Shown one piece after another: positions 1-7,443 of a DNA stretch of 64,000 bases. The notes below the pieces were generated by a model, which saw only the letters and a list, made by a program, of their open reading frames with translations, had not been told where the DNA came from and ran no database searches. Position 1 is the stretch's first letter. Each line of letters opens with the position of its first letter. The stretch comes from Atopobium sp034113385 (lineage in GTDB: Bacteria > Actinomycetota > Coriobacteriia > Coriobacteriales > Atopobiaceae). The stretch spans positions 1 through 64,000 of the forward strand of contig NZ_JAXEXL010000014.1 in assembly GCF_034113385.1 (NCBI RefSeq). Reading direction: 5' to 3'. The position numbers were made by a program, and so were the translations under genes.

Positions 1-392
1 TTCTCGCCAGCAGCACGAAGAGCGTCAAGAGCGTCATCCTCAGGCTCAAGGTTAGCGATAATCGTATCAATAACATTAACGCCAGCAGCCTCAGCGCGCT
101 CCTTCCAGCTATCCATCCACTCGCCCGTACCCCAGTCATACGAACCAAACAGTACCACGGGCTTATCGCCAAACTCGCCAACGCACTCGTCCCAAAGCTC
201 CTCAAAGTCAGGGTCAAGCTCCTCGTCACCCATTGCGGGGCAGCCAAAAGCAAATGCGTCGTAGTCAGCTACCTTTGCTCCAGAGAAATCACTGTAATCA
301 ATTACATCAGTGTCGGCACCCTGAGCCAAAGCCTGAGCCATGGCCTCGGTATTGCCGGTCTGGCTCCAAAAAACAACTGCTACCTTACTCAT
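1..392 (-). CDS. Flavodoxin (3' end cut by window edge)
   Basis: A short FMN-binding electron carrier, seen from its start codon to the window edge (about 130 residues). The N-terminus reads MSKVAVVFWSQTGNTEAMA, where SQTGNTE is the phosphate-binding loop for FMN. The later segment FGSYDWGTGEWM is the usual second flavin-contacting region of short-chain flavodoxins. The start is supported by AAGGAGG about 5-10 nt upstream (plus positions 396-403). Flavodoxins pass electrons between reductases and low-potential enzymes in the cytoplasm and often replace ferredoxin under iron limitation. The next gene upstream is a DUF3793 protein, a common neighbour of flavodoxins. The remaining few residues lie outside the window. 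Confidence 0.93.
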   Translation of the reverse strand, partial: MSKVAVVFWSQTGNTEAMAQALAQGADTDVIDYSDFSGAKVADYDAFAFGCPAMGDEELDPDFEELWDECVGEFGDKPVVLFGSYDWGTGEWMDSWKERAEAAGVNVIDTIIANLEPEDDALDALRAAGE

Positions 393-482
393 AACTTCCT
401 CCTTCTTTATGTAGTCGGCTTTCCTTTTTGCCGTCTAACAACTACATGACCTTCCTGCTTAGTTCTAGGTATCCAGTGCAGG

Positions 483-1238
483 TTAACTGGCGAGAAGTTC
501 TACAAGACTGCTGCCCGATCTAAAGCGTCTGAGGCAAGCACCTTCCGATTGCGCAAGCCGCTCAAAGCGTTGACGCGCAAGCTCGGCATTTCCATAGGCA
601 CACCAGGCGCCTCTACAGGTATGTGGCTGCTTGTGAATAAACCCAAGCACGTCCTCAAGTGGATAGCCAAACACCACACCCATTTCATGCGGAAACTCAA
701 CGGAAGGCGTCACGGCAGATGCACCGTTTACTACATCCTCGGAAACATACGTTTTAAGAGTTTTTGCTTGATAATAACGAGCTAACCGCAGCCTAAAGGC
801 GCGCATAAGCTGCCTAGATGAAGTAGTGGGATACCCAGCGTTATCCAAAAATGCACAGATGTCAGAATCCTGAAGAAGCTCATCTATGAGTTCTGGGCGG
901 TATGCCACAAGAGCCATGCGACCATGACAGGTGCCCACTGTCATAAGGCTTACACCATGTGCAGAGATTTCTTTGGTAAACAGCCGAAAAAGCTCGCACG
1001 TTTTTGCACGCAGACGAGAGCCTTGCCAAGCACAACAGGCAGCTTCAGGCCTAAAGTTAAACAAGGCAGCAGGCTTTACTCCTGCAATAACACCAGAAGC
1101 ACAGCAAACAAAGGTAGCAATAAAAGCATGACAGAGCAGAGGTTCGTAAGGCGTAAGTGAAGATACATATTCTGAATCGCCACGGACATTCAAAATACTG
1201 GTACCGCTCAAGCAAACCTCCAACCCAAGATGCCGCAT
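483..1238 (-). CDS. DUF3793 family protein
   Basis: 251 residues. I recognise the DUF3793 pattern: a central block with CHGRMALVAYRPELI and a C-terminal block with FPHEMGVVFGYPLEDVLGFI followed by a Cys/Trp-rich stretch (HTCRGAWCAYG). The family has no established activity; members are often encoded beside flavodoxin, as here, which suggests a redox-linked role (inference). The protein is Cys-rich (about nine Cys), with no obvious signal peptide. The ATG at 1236-1238 has no convincing ribosome binding site, so the true start could lie further in. The gene begins just past the enolase terminator, so it probably needs its own promoter in the short gap, which I cannot identify. Confidence 0.75.
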   Translation of the reverse strand: MRHLGLEVCLSGTSILNVRGDSEYVSSLTPYEPLLCHAFIATFVCCASGVIAGVKPAALFNFRPEAACCAWQGSRLRAKTCELFRLFTKEISAHGVSLMTVGTCHGRMALVAYRPELIDELLQDSDICAFLDNAGYPTTSSRQLMRAFRLRLARYYQAKTLKTYVSEDVVNGASAVTPSVEFPHEMGVVFGYPLEDVLGFIHKQPHTCRGAWCAYGNAELARQRFERLAQSEGACLRRFRSGSSLVELLAS

Positions 1239-1263
1239 AAACTAGCAAGAACTGCGAATGAAT

Positions 1264-1310
1264 ACAAAAAGAGCGCCGGTGGTGAAGGAAGGAGGAACAC
1301 CACCGGCGCT
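1264..1310 (-). terminator. Rho-independent terminator of eno
   Basis: A perfect 13-bp inverted repeat (1272-1284 with 1298-1310, 13-nt loop, GC-rich) is followed on the minus strand by CTTTTTG. It lies about 75 nt past the eno stop codon and is oriented to end eno transcripts. Confidence 0.92.
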
Positions 1311-1383
1311 AAAGTGGTCGAACTCAAGACGTTTAGGAGAGGAGTTAATCTTGATTCGACAGGGGTAAACGAATGAACTCACA

Positions 1384-2673
1384 TTAACGCAGGTTATAAA
1401 ATGCCTTACTACCACCAAACTCTGCAGAAGACTCAAGGGCATCTTCAATGCGGAGAAGTTGGTTGTACTTAGCTACACGATCAGAGCGACAAGGTGCACC
1501 AGTCTTGATTTGACCTGCATTAACAGCAACCGCCAAATCTGCAATGGTAGTATCCTCAGTCTCGCCCGAACGATGAGATACAACTGCGGTATACCCAGCG
1601 CGCTTAGCAGTCTCTATAGCATCAAGAGTCTCGGTAAGCGTGCCAATTTGGTTGACCTTAATCAGAATGGAGTTTGCAGCTCCAACCTCAATGCCCTTCT
1701 CGAGACGCTGAGTGTTGGTTACAAACAAGTCATCGCCAACAAGCTGCACACGCTTGCCCAAACGCTGGGTAAGCTCAATCCAGCCATTCCAGTCTTCTTC
1801 TGCTAGGCCATCTTCAATGGAGATGATGGGATATTGAGCAACAAGCTCCTCCCAGTAATCCACCAACTGAGAACTGGTAAGCTCGCGACCCTCACCCTTG
1901 AGCACGTATACGCCGCGCTCTTTGTCATACACCTCGCTGGTAGCAGGATCCATGGCAAACATGAACTCCTTACCAGGGGTAAAGCCAGCGCGCGTAACAG
2001 CCTTCATGAGGTACTCAAAAGGCTCGGCATTATTGGCTAAGTTGGGAGCAAAGCCACCCTCATCACCAACACCAGTAGAAAGACCAGATTCCTTAAGCAC
2101 ATCCTTAAGGGTGTGATAGACCTCGGCACACCAACGAAGTGCTTCGCGGAAGTTTGGAGCGCCAACGGGCATAATCATAAACTCTTGGAAGTCCACGTTA
2201 TTATCTGCATGAACGCCACCATTAAGTACGTTCATCATAGGGATGGGCAACGTGTGACCATTTGCGCCGCCTAAGTAAGCATACAAGGGCAAGCCAGCAG
2301 ACTGAGCTGCAGCGCGAGCAACTGCCAAGGAACAGCCAAGAATTGCATTAGCACCAAAGTTAGCTTTGTTGCTTGTGCCGTCTGCAGCAATAAGTGCTGC
2401 GTCTACAGCGCGCTGATCACTTGCATCCATGCCCACGATAGCACTGCGCAGTTCAGTATTGACATGAGCAACCGCGCTCAGTACTCCCTTACCAAGGTAA
2501 CGGCTCTTATCGCCATCGCGAAGCTCTACTGCCTCAAATTCGCCTGTAGATGCACCAGATGGAACCATTGCCCTACCAAAAGCGCCATCCTCCAAAAGGA
2601 CTTCTACCTCAACAGTAGGGTTGCCACGAGAATCAAGTACTTCACGTGCAAGAACATCAATGATTTCACTCAT
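1384..2673 (-). CDS. eno: Phosphopyruvate hydratase (enolase)
   Basis: 429 residues, the normal bacterial enolase length. It converts 2-phosphoglycerate to phosphoenolpyruvate in glycolysis in the cytoplasm. Visible marks are the N-terminal EVLDSRGNPTVEVEV, the loop GASTGEFEAVELRDGD, the Mg-binding acids around SIEDGLAEEDW and GDDLFVTN, the catalytic lysine in ILIKVNQIGTLTE, and the signature SHRSGETEDT. The start is preceded by AAAGAGGCG. The gene is monocistronic: a promoter sits upstream and a strong terminator follows. Nothing is unusual in the protein; a short palindrome just above the -35 box may regulate it. Confidence 0.99.
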   Translation of the reverse strand: MSEIIDVLAREVLDSRGNPTVEVEVLLEDGAFGRAMVPSGASTGEFEAVELRDGDKSRYLGKGVLSAVAHVNTELRSAIVGMDASDQRAVDAALIAADGTSNKANFGANAILGCSLAVARAAAQSAGLPLYAYLGGANGHTLPIPMMNVLNGGVHADNNVDFQEFMIMPVGAPNFREALRWCAEVYHTLKDVLKESGLSTGVGDEGGFAPNLANNAEPFEYLMKAVTRAGFTPGKEFMFAMDPATSEVYDKERGVYVLKGEGRELTSSQLVDYWEELVAQYPIISIEDGLAEEDWNGWIELTQRLGKRVQLVGDDLFVTNTQRLEKGIEVGAANSILIKVNQIGTLTETLDAIETAKRAGYTAVVSHRSGETEDTTIADLAVAVNAGQIKTGAPCRSDRVAKYNQLLRIEDALESSAEFGGSKAFYNLR

Positions 2674-2758
2674 GTTATATCGCCTCTTTAATCGGTGACT
2701 CGCAATCTACCTGCACTTTGCTGGAGCTCACGTTAAAGTGTCACCGTTAGTTAACTTT

Positions 2759-2787
2759 TTATAATCCGTATAGTACACCATGACTAA
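2759..2787 (-). promoter_or_regulatory. Probable eno promoter
   Basis: On the minus strand TTAGTC (2787-2782) is separated by 17 nt from TTATAA (2764-2759), a reasonable housekeeping sigma promoter about 90 nt upstream of the eno start. Assigned by eye from spacing and sequence only. Confidence 0.5.
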
Positions 2788-2790
2788 CTT

Positions 2791-2803
2791 TTGTACAGTA
2801 CAA
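2791..2803. promoter_or_regulatory. Perfect palindrome upstream of eno -35
   Basis: TTGTACAGTACAA is a perfect 13-bp dyad ending 3 bp upstream of the proposed eno -35 box. Its size and place fit an operator or activator site, but no regulator can be named. Confidence 0.35.
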
Positions 2804-2875
2804 TTTTAAAAAATGTGAAAAACTCTCTATATCACGCTGAGCGCCAGAGCCTCTATCCACGTATTTCTTGAAAAC

Positions 2876-3262
2876 TTATGATTCAGAAGGATACACAACT
2901 ACTAAAAGCATCTTAAAATTGCTAACGGCACGCACAGCATGCGGATGACCCAAAGGCATCACAATGGACTGTCCTTCTGTAAGGGAATGCTCGGCATCAT
3001 CAATGGTAATAACGCCTTGTCCATCCAATACTGTTACAAAGGCATCACCACCAGCCTTATGAGAAGCAATTTCCTCCCCTGCACCAAACGAGAAAAGCGT
3101 GATGCTTACCTGATTATTTTGAGCAAGCGTCTTGCTTACTATCTGGCCGTCTGCATACACAACTTGATCTTTAAGAACCACTGGCTGCGCAATGGAAATG
3201 TTCTTTATAGGGCCTTCTGGCTGGCCACCTACAACCGTCGTAGCATTGCTTGTATCTTGCAT
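2876..3262 (-). CDS. Cupin domain protein
   Basis: 128 residues from the chosen ATG. A longer reading starts five codons earlier, but the GGAAGGA ribosome site overlaps that upstream ATG and is properly spaced (6 nt) for the internal ATG at 3260-3262. It is a small single-domain beta-barrel protein. The first cupin motif is degenerate (SHKAGGDAFVTVLDGQG has one His where HxH is usual), while the second motif, GQSIVMPLGHPHAV, keeps its histidine. The metal site may therefore be altered. The fold binds small ligands or does simple metal-dependent chemistry; no substrate can be inferred. It is divergent from the DUF438/hemerythrin sensor gene and shares its upstream region. Confidence 0.85.
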   Translation of the reverse strand: MQDTSNATTVVGGQPEGPIKNISIAQPVVLKDQVVYADGQIVSKTLAQNNQVSITLFSFGAGEEIASHKAGGDAFVTVLDGQGVITIDDAEHSLTEGQSIVMPLGHPHAVRAVSNFKMLLVVVYPSES

Positions 3263-3314
3263 GACAATTCCTTCCATAATCTTGTACTCGTTGTACCTCG
3301 TGCGATTTTAAAAT

Positions 3315-3333
3315 ACCCCTACTTTGGTAGGAT
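3315..3333. promoter_or_regulatory. Inverted repeat in divergent cupin/DUF438 region
   Basis: CCTAC-TTTG-GTAGG is flanked by AT-rich arms (ATAC on the left, ATAT on the right). It lies between two divergent genes, close to the cupin start, and has the size of a dimeric repressor site. The regulator is unknown. Confidence 0.3.
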
Positions 3334-3449
3334 ATACAGAGACTTTGTGAGGAAGCCCAAACGTTGCGTGTACGCAATGTTTGAAGGGATTGCTGTCCGT
3401 AGAGTAAACCATGTTACAAAGCATTCCCCATCAGCACTAAGGAGCAGCT

Positions 3450-5078
3450 ATGGATAAGATTATTTCGCTCACATCATCCGTGTACGACCTCTGCAAAAAC
3501 TACCCCGAAGTTAAAGATCTTATGGCAAGCATTGGTTTTGACGAGATTACTAAACCTGGACGCTTGCAGTCTATGGGTCGCTTTATGACCATCCCCCGCG
3601 GCTGCGAATACAAGCACCTTGAGCTTTCTGACGTAGTAGATGCGTTTGTGGCGGCCGGCTTTACCGTACTTGGTGAAGATGACACCCCGTATGCTACTGC
3701 TACAAGCACCTCTTCTAAGGCAGCTCCTCAAGCCGCCAGCTCACCCGCATCCAAGCAAGCTGCGAAGCCCGCTTCTGCCGCACAGCGCAAGGCTCAACTC
3801 AGCTCATACCTCGAGCGTCTCGATAAGGGCGAGGCGCTTGAACGTGTACAGAAAGACTTTGCGGCAGCTTTTGCTGGAGTAACAGGCTCTGAAATTGCCG
3901 AGGCAGAGCAAGAACTCATTGCCGCTGGCACTCCCGTTGAACGCGTGCAGCAGCTCTGCAATGTACATGCCGCCTTGTTTGAAGGAGCAGTAACCTGCGC
4001 ACCTCTCTCTGGTTCTCCCGAAGAAAAGCCTGGTCATCCTGTGCATACCATGCGTGCAGAAAATAAAAAGATTATTGAGCGCATTGTCCAAGTTCGCGCA
4101 GATATTGAGCGTGTACATGCCATGAGTGAAGATGTACGTGATCCTCAACTTGCCAAAAAAATCGTCGATGATATTGAGTTTCTTGCCCCCGTATCCATTC
4201 ATTACAAACGCAAGGAAGAGCTCCTCTTTCCCCATCTAGAAAAGAATGACATTTCTGGCCCTTCTAAGGTGATGTGGGCAAAGGATGATGAAGTGCGTGA
4301 AGCTCTTGCCGCTGCACGTCACAGTTCTGAACGCGCACTCCTTGTTCCTGCCAAGCTCTTTATTGAACGCGTAGTTACCCCCCTAACCGAAGCCGTAGAT
4401 GGTATGGAATCCATGGTAAGCAAAGAGGAAAACGTACTAATTCCTCTGTCTTTGGAAACACTTACCGCGCGCGACTGGACTCAAATTGCAAGCGAAGAAG
4501 AGGAATATGGTTGGGCGTTTATCCCTCAGCCGCCAACGTGGCGTGCCAGCGCAATGGATCTTGCCGATGCTGCCGTACGTGAAATGGAAAAGAAGCACGC
4601 AGCAGCTGCAAGCTCTGAAACAAAACCCACCACGACTGTTGAGAAAATCAAGCTTTCCACTGGTGAGTTTACTGCTGCACAACTCGACGCAGTTCTTAAC
4701 ACCATCCCACTTGACATTACCTTTGTGGATGCAGACGATAAGACCCGCTACTTTAGCCACGGAGATACGCGTGCCTTTCCTCGTCCCATGAGTTGTTTGG
4801 GCCGTGACGTATATGACTGCCACCCACCGCGCAGCCAAGCAATGGTACATCAGGTATTTGATGACTTTAAGAGCGGTGCGCGTGATTCATACGAGTTTTG
4901 GATTCATCTACATGGCAAGTTTTTGTATATTCGCTATTTTGCTGTACGCGACCAAGATGGTACCTATCTAGGAGCTCTTGAAACCACACAAGACATTGCG
5001 CCCATCCAAGCAATTGAGGGCGATAATCGCCGTGGTGCAGATGAACGCCGTGAAGCCACCCAGCAAAAGCAGGATTAG
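3450..5078 (+). CDS. DUF438 protein with DUF1858, hemerythrin and PAS domains
   Basis: 542 residues. Order of parts: DUF1858 (about 1-72, with the pattern YPEVKDLMASIGF), an Ala/Ser/Pro/Lys linker (about 80-112), the DUF438 helical region (about 113-180), a hemerythrin-like four-helix domain (about 190-345, with HPVHT and HYKRKEELLFPHLE supplying likely iron ligands), and a C-terminal PAS domain (about 405-515) with the RYFSHGDTRAFPRPMSCLGRDV pattern. Such proteins are thought to sense O2 or NO through the di-iron centre and PAS pocket; there is no output kinase or DNA-binding domain. RBS AAGGAGC precedes the ATG. It probably works with the divergent cupin gene (inference from the shared control region). 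Confidence 0.88.
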   Translation: MDKIISLTSSVYDLCKNYPEVKDLMASIGFDEITKPGRLQSMGRFMTIPRGCEYKHLELSDVVDAFVAAGFTVLGEDDTPYATATSTSSKAAPQAASSPASKQAAKPASAAQRKAQLSSYLERLDKGEALERVQKDFAAAFAGVTGSEIAEAEQELIAAGTPVERVQQLCNVHAALFEGAVTCAPLSGSPEEKPGHPVHTMRAENKKIIERIVQVRADIERVHAMSEDVRDPQLAKKIVDDIEFLAPVSIHYKRKEELLFPHLEKNDISGPSKVMWAKDDEVREALAAARHSSERALLVPAKLFIERVVTPLTEAVDGMESMVSKEENVLIPLSLETLTARDWTQIASEEEEYGWAFIPQPPTWRASAMDLADAAVREMEKKHAAAASSETKPTTTVEKIKLSTGEFTAAQLDAVLNTIPLDITFVDADDKTRYFSHGDTRAFPRPMSCLGRDVYDCHPPRSQAMVHQVFDDFKSGARDSYEFWIHLHGKFLYIRYFAVRDQDGTYLGALETTQDIAPIQAIEGDNRRGADERREATQQKQD

Positions 5079-5134
5079 AAAGAGGAATAAGCAATCAAGC
5101 ACGCATATAAGAGCCTGCCGCACTCAGGCCTTAG

Positions 5135-7399
5135 CTACCTGAGCTGACTTTGTGCCCACTGCATAATGCGTGCGCAAGCACCTGATACATCAAGCACGCC
5201 GTGGGCAAACCCCTTACGTACAAGCTCGCTTGGTAGATATTCATCGTACTTATCAAACACAGGAACCTCTGAATCAAAGAGCAATTCCTCAGGATTACAG
5301 TTTGTGGACGCAACTTCTGCAAGAGCAGCAATAAACGCTTCTGGAGTTGCGTCCATCCTAAACTGGATATAGTACGGACGGCACACATCTATGCCCTTAA
5401 CACCCAAATGAGCAGGGAGTTTACGTTTTATAATGCGCTCTAATGCCAAGAATGCATAACTTCCCAGCCAAGGAAATAGCGCCCAAGTATCCCCACCCAC
5501 ATTGATTAAGGGTTTATCGGTAAGGCGAGCCATGCGCGCCACATTGCGTGCCTGCACAAGACGGGCCTGCGCTTGTGGACGCACATAGGCATACTCTATT
5601 TGCTCTACCAATACTTGTTTCATACGCTCCAAAATACGCGTATTAATATCTCCGGCAACATTGCCAAAGTAAGCAGGTACCTTACCTTTAACCATGGTTA
5701 CGTAGACAAGTCTACGCTTATGGTTGAGCTCTTCTACCAACCAAACCTGTCCAGCAATGGCAAGTTTTTCTCCTACGGGAGGCGGCTGTACTACCGTACC
5801 CAATTCTTGACTCTCACTGCGAACGGTATATTCTTCGTTTTCTACAAATACGCCGTAAAACCTAAACGTATTAACAATACGCTCCCCCGCTAAACCAAGA
5901 AGTAAGGTGCCCTCTTCTGTTTGCTGGATATGCTCTGTTTGCAACAGATGACGTAGCAACAGCTTATAATCATCTGTGCTCACGTTTTTAAAGGGAGAAA
6001 GCGTAAGTACAAGACGGGCCAATTGAGCTGGCGATACATCCCCAGAAGACGCCAATACTGCCATGGTTTGATGATAGAGCAAGCTGTAGGGTAAACGCCC
6101 TTCTCGTACAGGCTCCACCCAATGCTCTTCTGTATATAACTGCACTAACGCGATGCCCTGTAGCAATTTCCAAGGTATTGTTTCAGGCAGCAAGCTACGC
6201 GGTTCTGGCTGATCTTCTCGCATGACAAACCACATCTCTGGTGGCAAACCACGCCTGCCCGTACGGCCCATACGCTGCAAAAAGCTGGAAACCGTAAAGG
6301 GCGCATCTATTTGAAATGCCCGCTCCAAGCGACCAATATCAATACCAAGCTCCAACGTAGCTGTAGTACAGGTGGTAAGCGCTTCTTCATCATCACGCAT
6401 ACGATTTTCTGCACTCTCGCGAAAGCTAGAAGATAAATTGCCATGATGGATTAAAAACCTATCTGGCTCGTGGTTATACTCGCAATACGAACGCAAGGTA
6501 CTCGTAACGGCCTCACACTCTTCCCGAGAATTAGAAAAGACAAGACACTTTTTGCCACGAGTATGCTCGTAAATATAACCAAGGCCAGGATCGGCAAGCG
6601 CTGGCGCACCATTTGTTTTTTCTGATGATAGTTCTGCTTGCGAACTACTATCTTGATGCTGACCTGCCTCTTTGTGCAACTCTGTTGCCTGAGGACCAGA
6701 AGTATAAAAATGCTCCATAGAAAGATGCCAGGTTTGGCGAGGTCCAACCACACGGGGGATAACGGTTGTACGCCCTGTACCTGCCGCAAGAACAGCAGCC
6801 ATAGACTGAGGATCACCAATGGTGGCAGACAGTCCAATTCTTCGTGGATTAACATCTGCCAAGCGAGAAAGGCGCTCAATCAAGCAAAGTGTTTGCATGC
6901 CACGATCCCCGCGCAGCAGTGAATGAATTTCATCTATAACTACATACCGCAAATCATAAAAAAGTGCTGGAATTGCTGCATGCCGCCGCAAAAGTAGTGC
7001 CTCAAGAGACTCTGGTGTAATTTGCAAAACACCACTAGGATGATTAAGCAGCTTTGCTTTATGAGAAGCAGAAACATCCCCATGCCAATGCCAAACTGGA
7101 ATATCTGCCTGAGCACACAAATCTTCAAGTCTATAGAATTGGTCATTTATAAGCGCCTTAAGCGGGCTAATATACAAAGCACCCACTGAAGTGGGGGGAT
7201 TCTCCCACAACTCAGTAAGGATTGGGAAAAATGCTGCCTCAGTTTTACCAGAAGCGGTAGAAGAGGTAAGTAATACGTTGCTCGTAGTATTGAAAATGGC
7301 ATCTGCAGCAGCAAGTTGAATCGCCCGCAAGGATTCCCACTCATGCTCGTAGATAAAGTCACGCACAAAAGGAGCGTATTGCTCAAACACATCTGACAT
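5135..7399 (-). CDS. BrxHI/Lhr-like superfamily 2 DNA helicase
   Basis: 754 residues from the ATG at 7397-7399, which has AAGGAG 8 nt upstream; a start ten codons earlier lacks such a site. Helicase motifs: I TASGKTEA (about 48-55), II DEIH (156-159), III LSATIGDP (about 190), VI QRMGRTGRRG (about 375-384), then a long C-terminal region with winged-helix/beta sections typical of Lhr-like enzymes. The family translocates on DNA using ATP; BREX type 2 systems carry such a helicase (BrxHI). Here the gene lies downstream of a BrxD-like ATPase and a TerB_N gene, interrupted by an ABC exporter pair. Its own promoter with a LexA-like box lies in the tail of the permease gene. Assignment to BrxHI rather than another Lhr relative rests on this context. 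Confidence 0.85.
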   Translation of the reverse strand: MSDVFEQYAPFVRDFIYEHEWESLRAIQLAAADAIFNTTSNVLLTSSTASGKTEAAFFPILTELWENPPTSVGALYISPLKALINDQFYRLEDLCAQADIPVWHWHGDVSASHKAKLLNHPSGVLQITPESLEALLLRRHAAIPALFYDLRYVVIDEIHSLLRGDRGMQTLCLIERLSRLADVNPRRIGLSATIGDPQSMAAVLAAGTGRTTVIPRVVGPRQTWHLSMEHFYTSGPQATELHKEAGQHQDSSSQAELSSEKTNGAPALADPGLGYIYEHTRGKKCLVFSNSREECEAVTSTLRSYCEYNHEPDRFLIHHGNLSSSFRESAENRMRDDEEALTTCTTATLELGIDIGRLERAFQIDAPFTVSSFLQRMGRTGRRGLPPEMWFVMREDQPEPRSLLPETIPWKLLQGIALVQLYTEEHWVEPVREGRLPYSLLYHQTMAVLASSGDVSPAQLARLVLTLSPFKNVSTDDYKLLLRHLLQTEHIQQTEEGTLLLGLAGERIVNTFRFYGVFVENEEYTVRSESQELGTVVQPPPVGEKLAIAGQVWLVEELNHKRRLVYVTMVKGKVPAYFGNVAGDINTRILERMKQVLVEQIEYAYVRPQAQARLVQARNVARMARLTDKPLINVGGDTWALFPWLGSYAFLALERIIKRKLPAHLGVKGIDVCRPYYIQFRMDATPEAFIAALAEVASTNCNPEELLFDSEVPVFDKYDEYLPSELVRKGFAHGVLDVSGACARIMQWAQSQLR

Positions 7400-7422
7400 A
7401 CGCAACTCCTTACGAACAAAAT

Positions 7423-7443
7423 AGTACACTTGTTCGTAGTATA
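7423..7443 (-). promoter_or_regulatory. TATACT -10 box with LexA/SOS-box-like operator (helicase)
   Basis: On the minus strand TATACT (7443-7438) is followed 1 nt later by CGAACAAGTGTACT (7436-7423). This matches the Gram-positive SOS box CGAAC-N4-GTTCG exactly in the left half, with two mismatches in the right half. The layout is nearly the same as upstream of the TerB_N gene at 13835-13857. A longer inverted repeat (TACGAACAA...TTGTTCGTA, 7411-7437) also spans this region. The -35 box is weak. Confidence 0.5.

Noticed and set aside
5079..5134. Terminator between DUF438 and helicase genes
   Set aside because: Only short imperfect stems (for example CTCAGG...CCTGAG) and no T-run; not enough to call.
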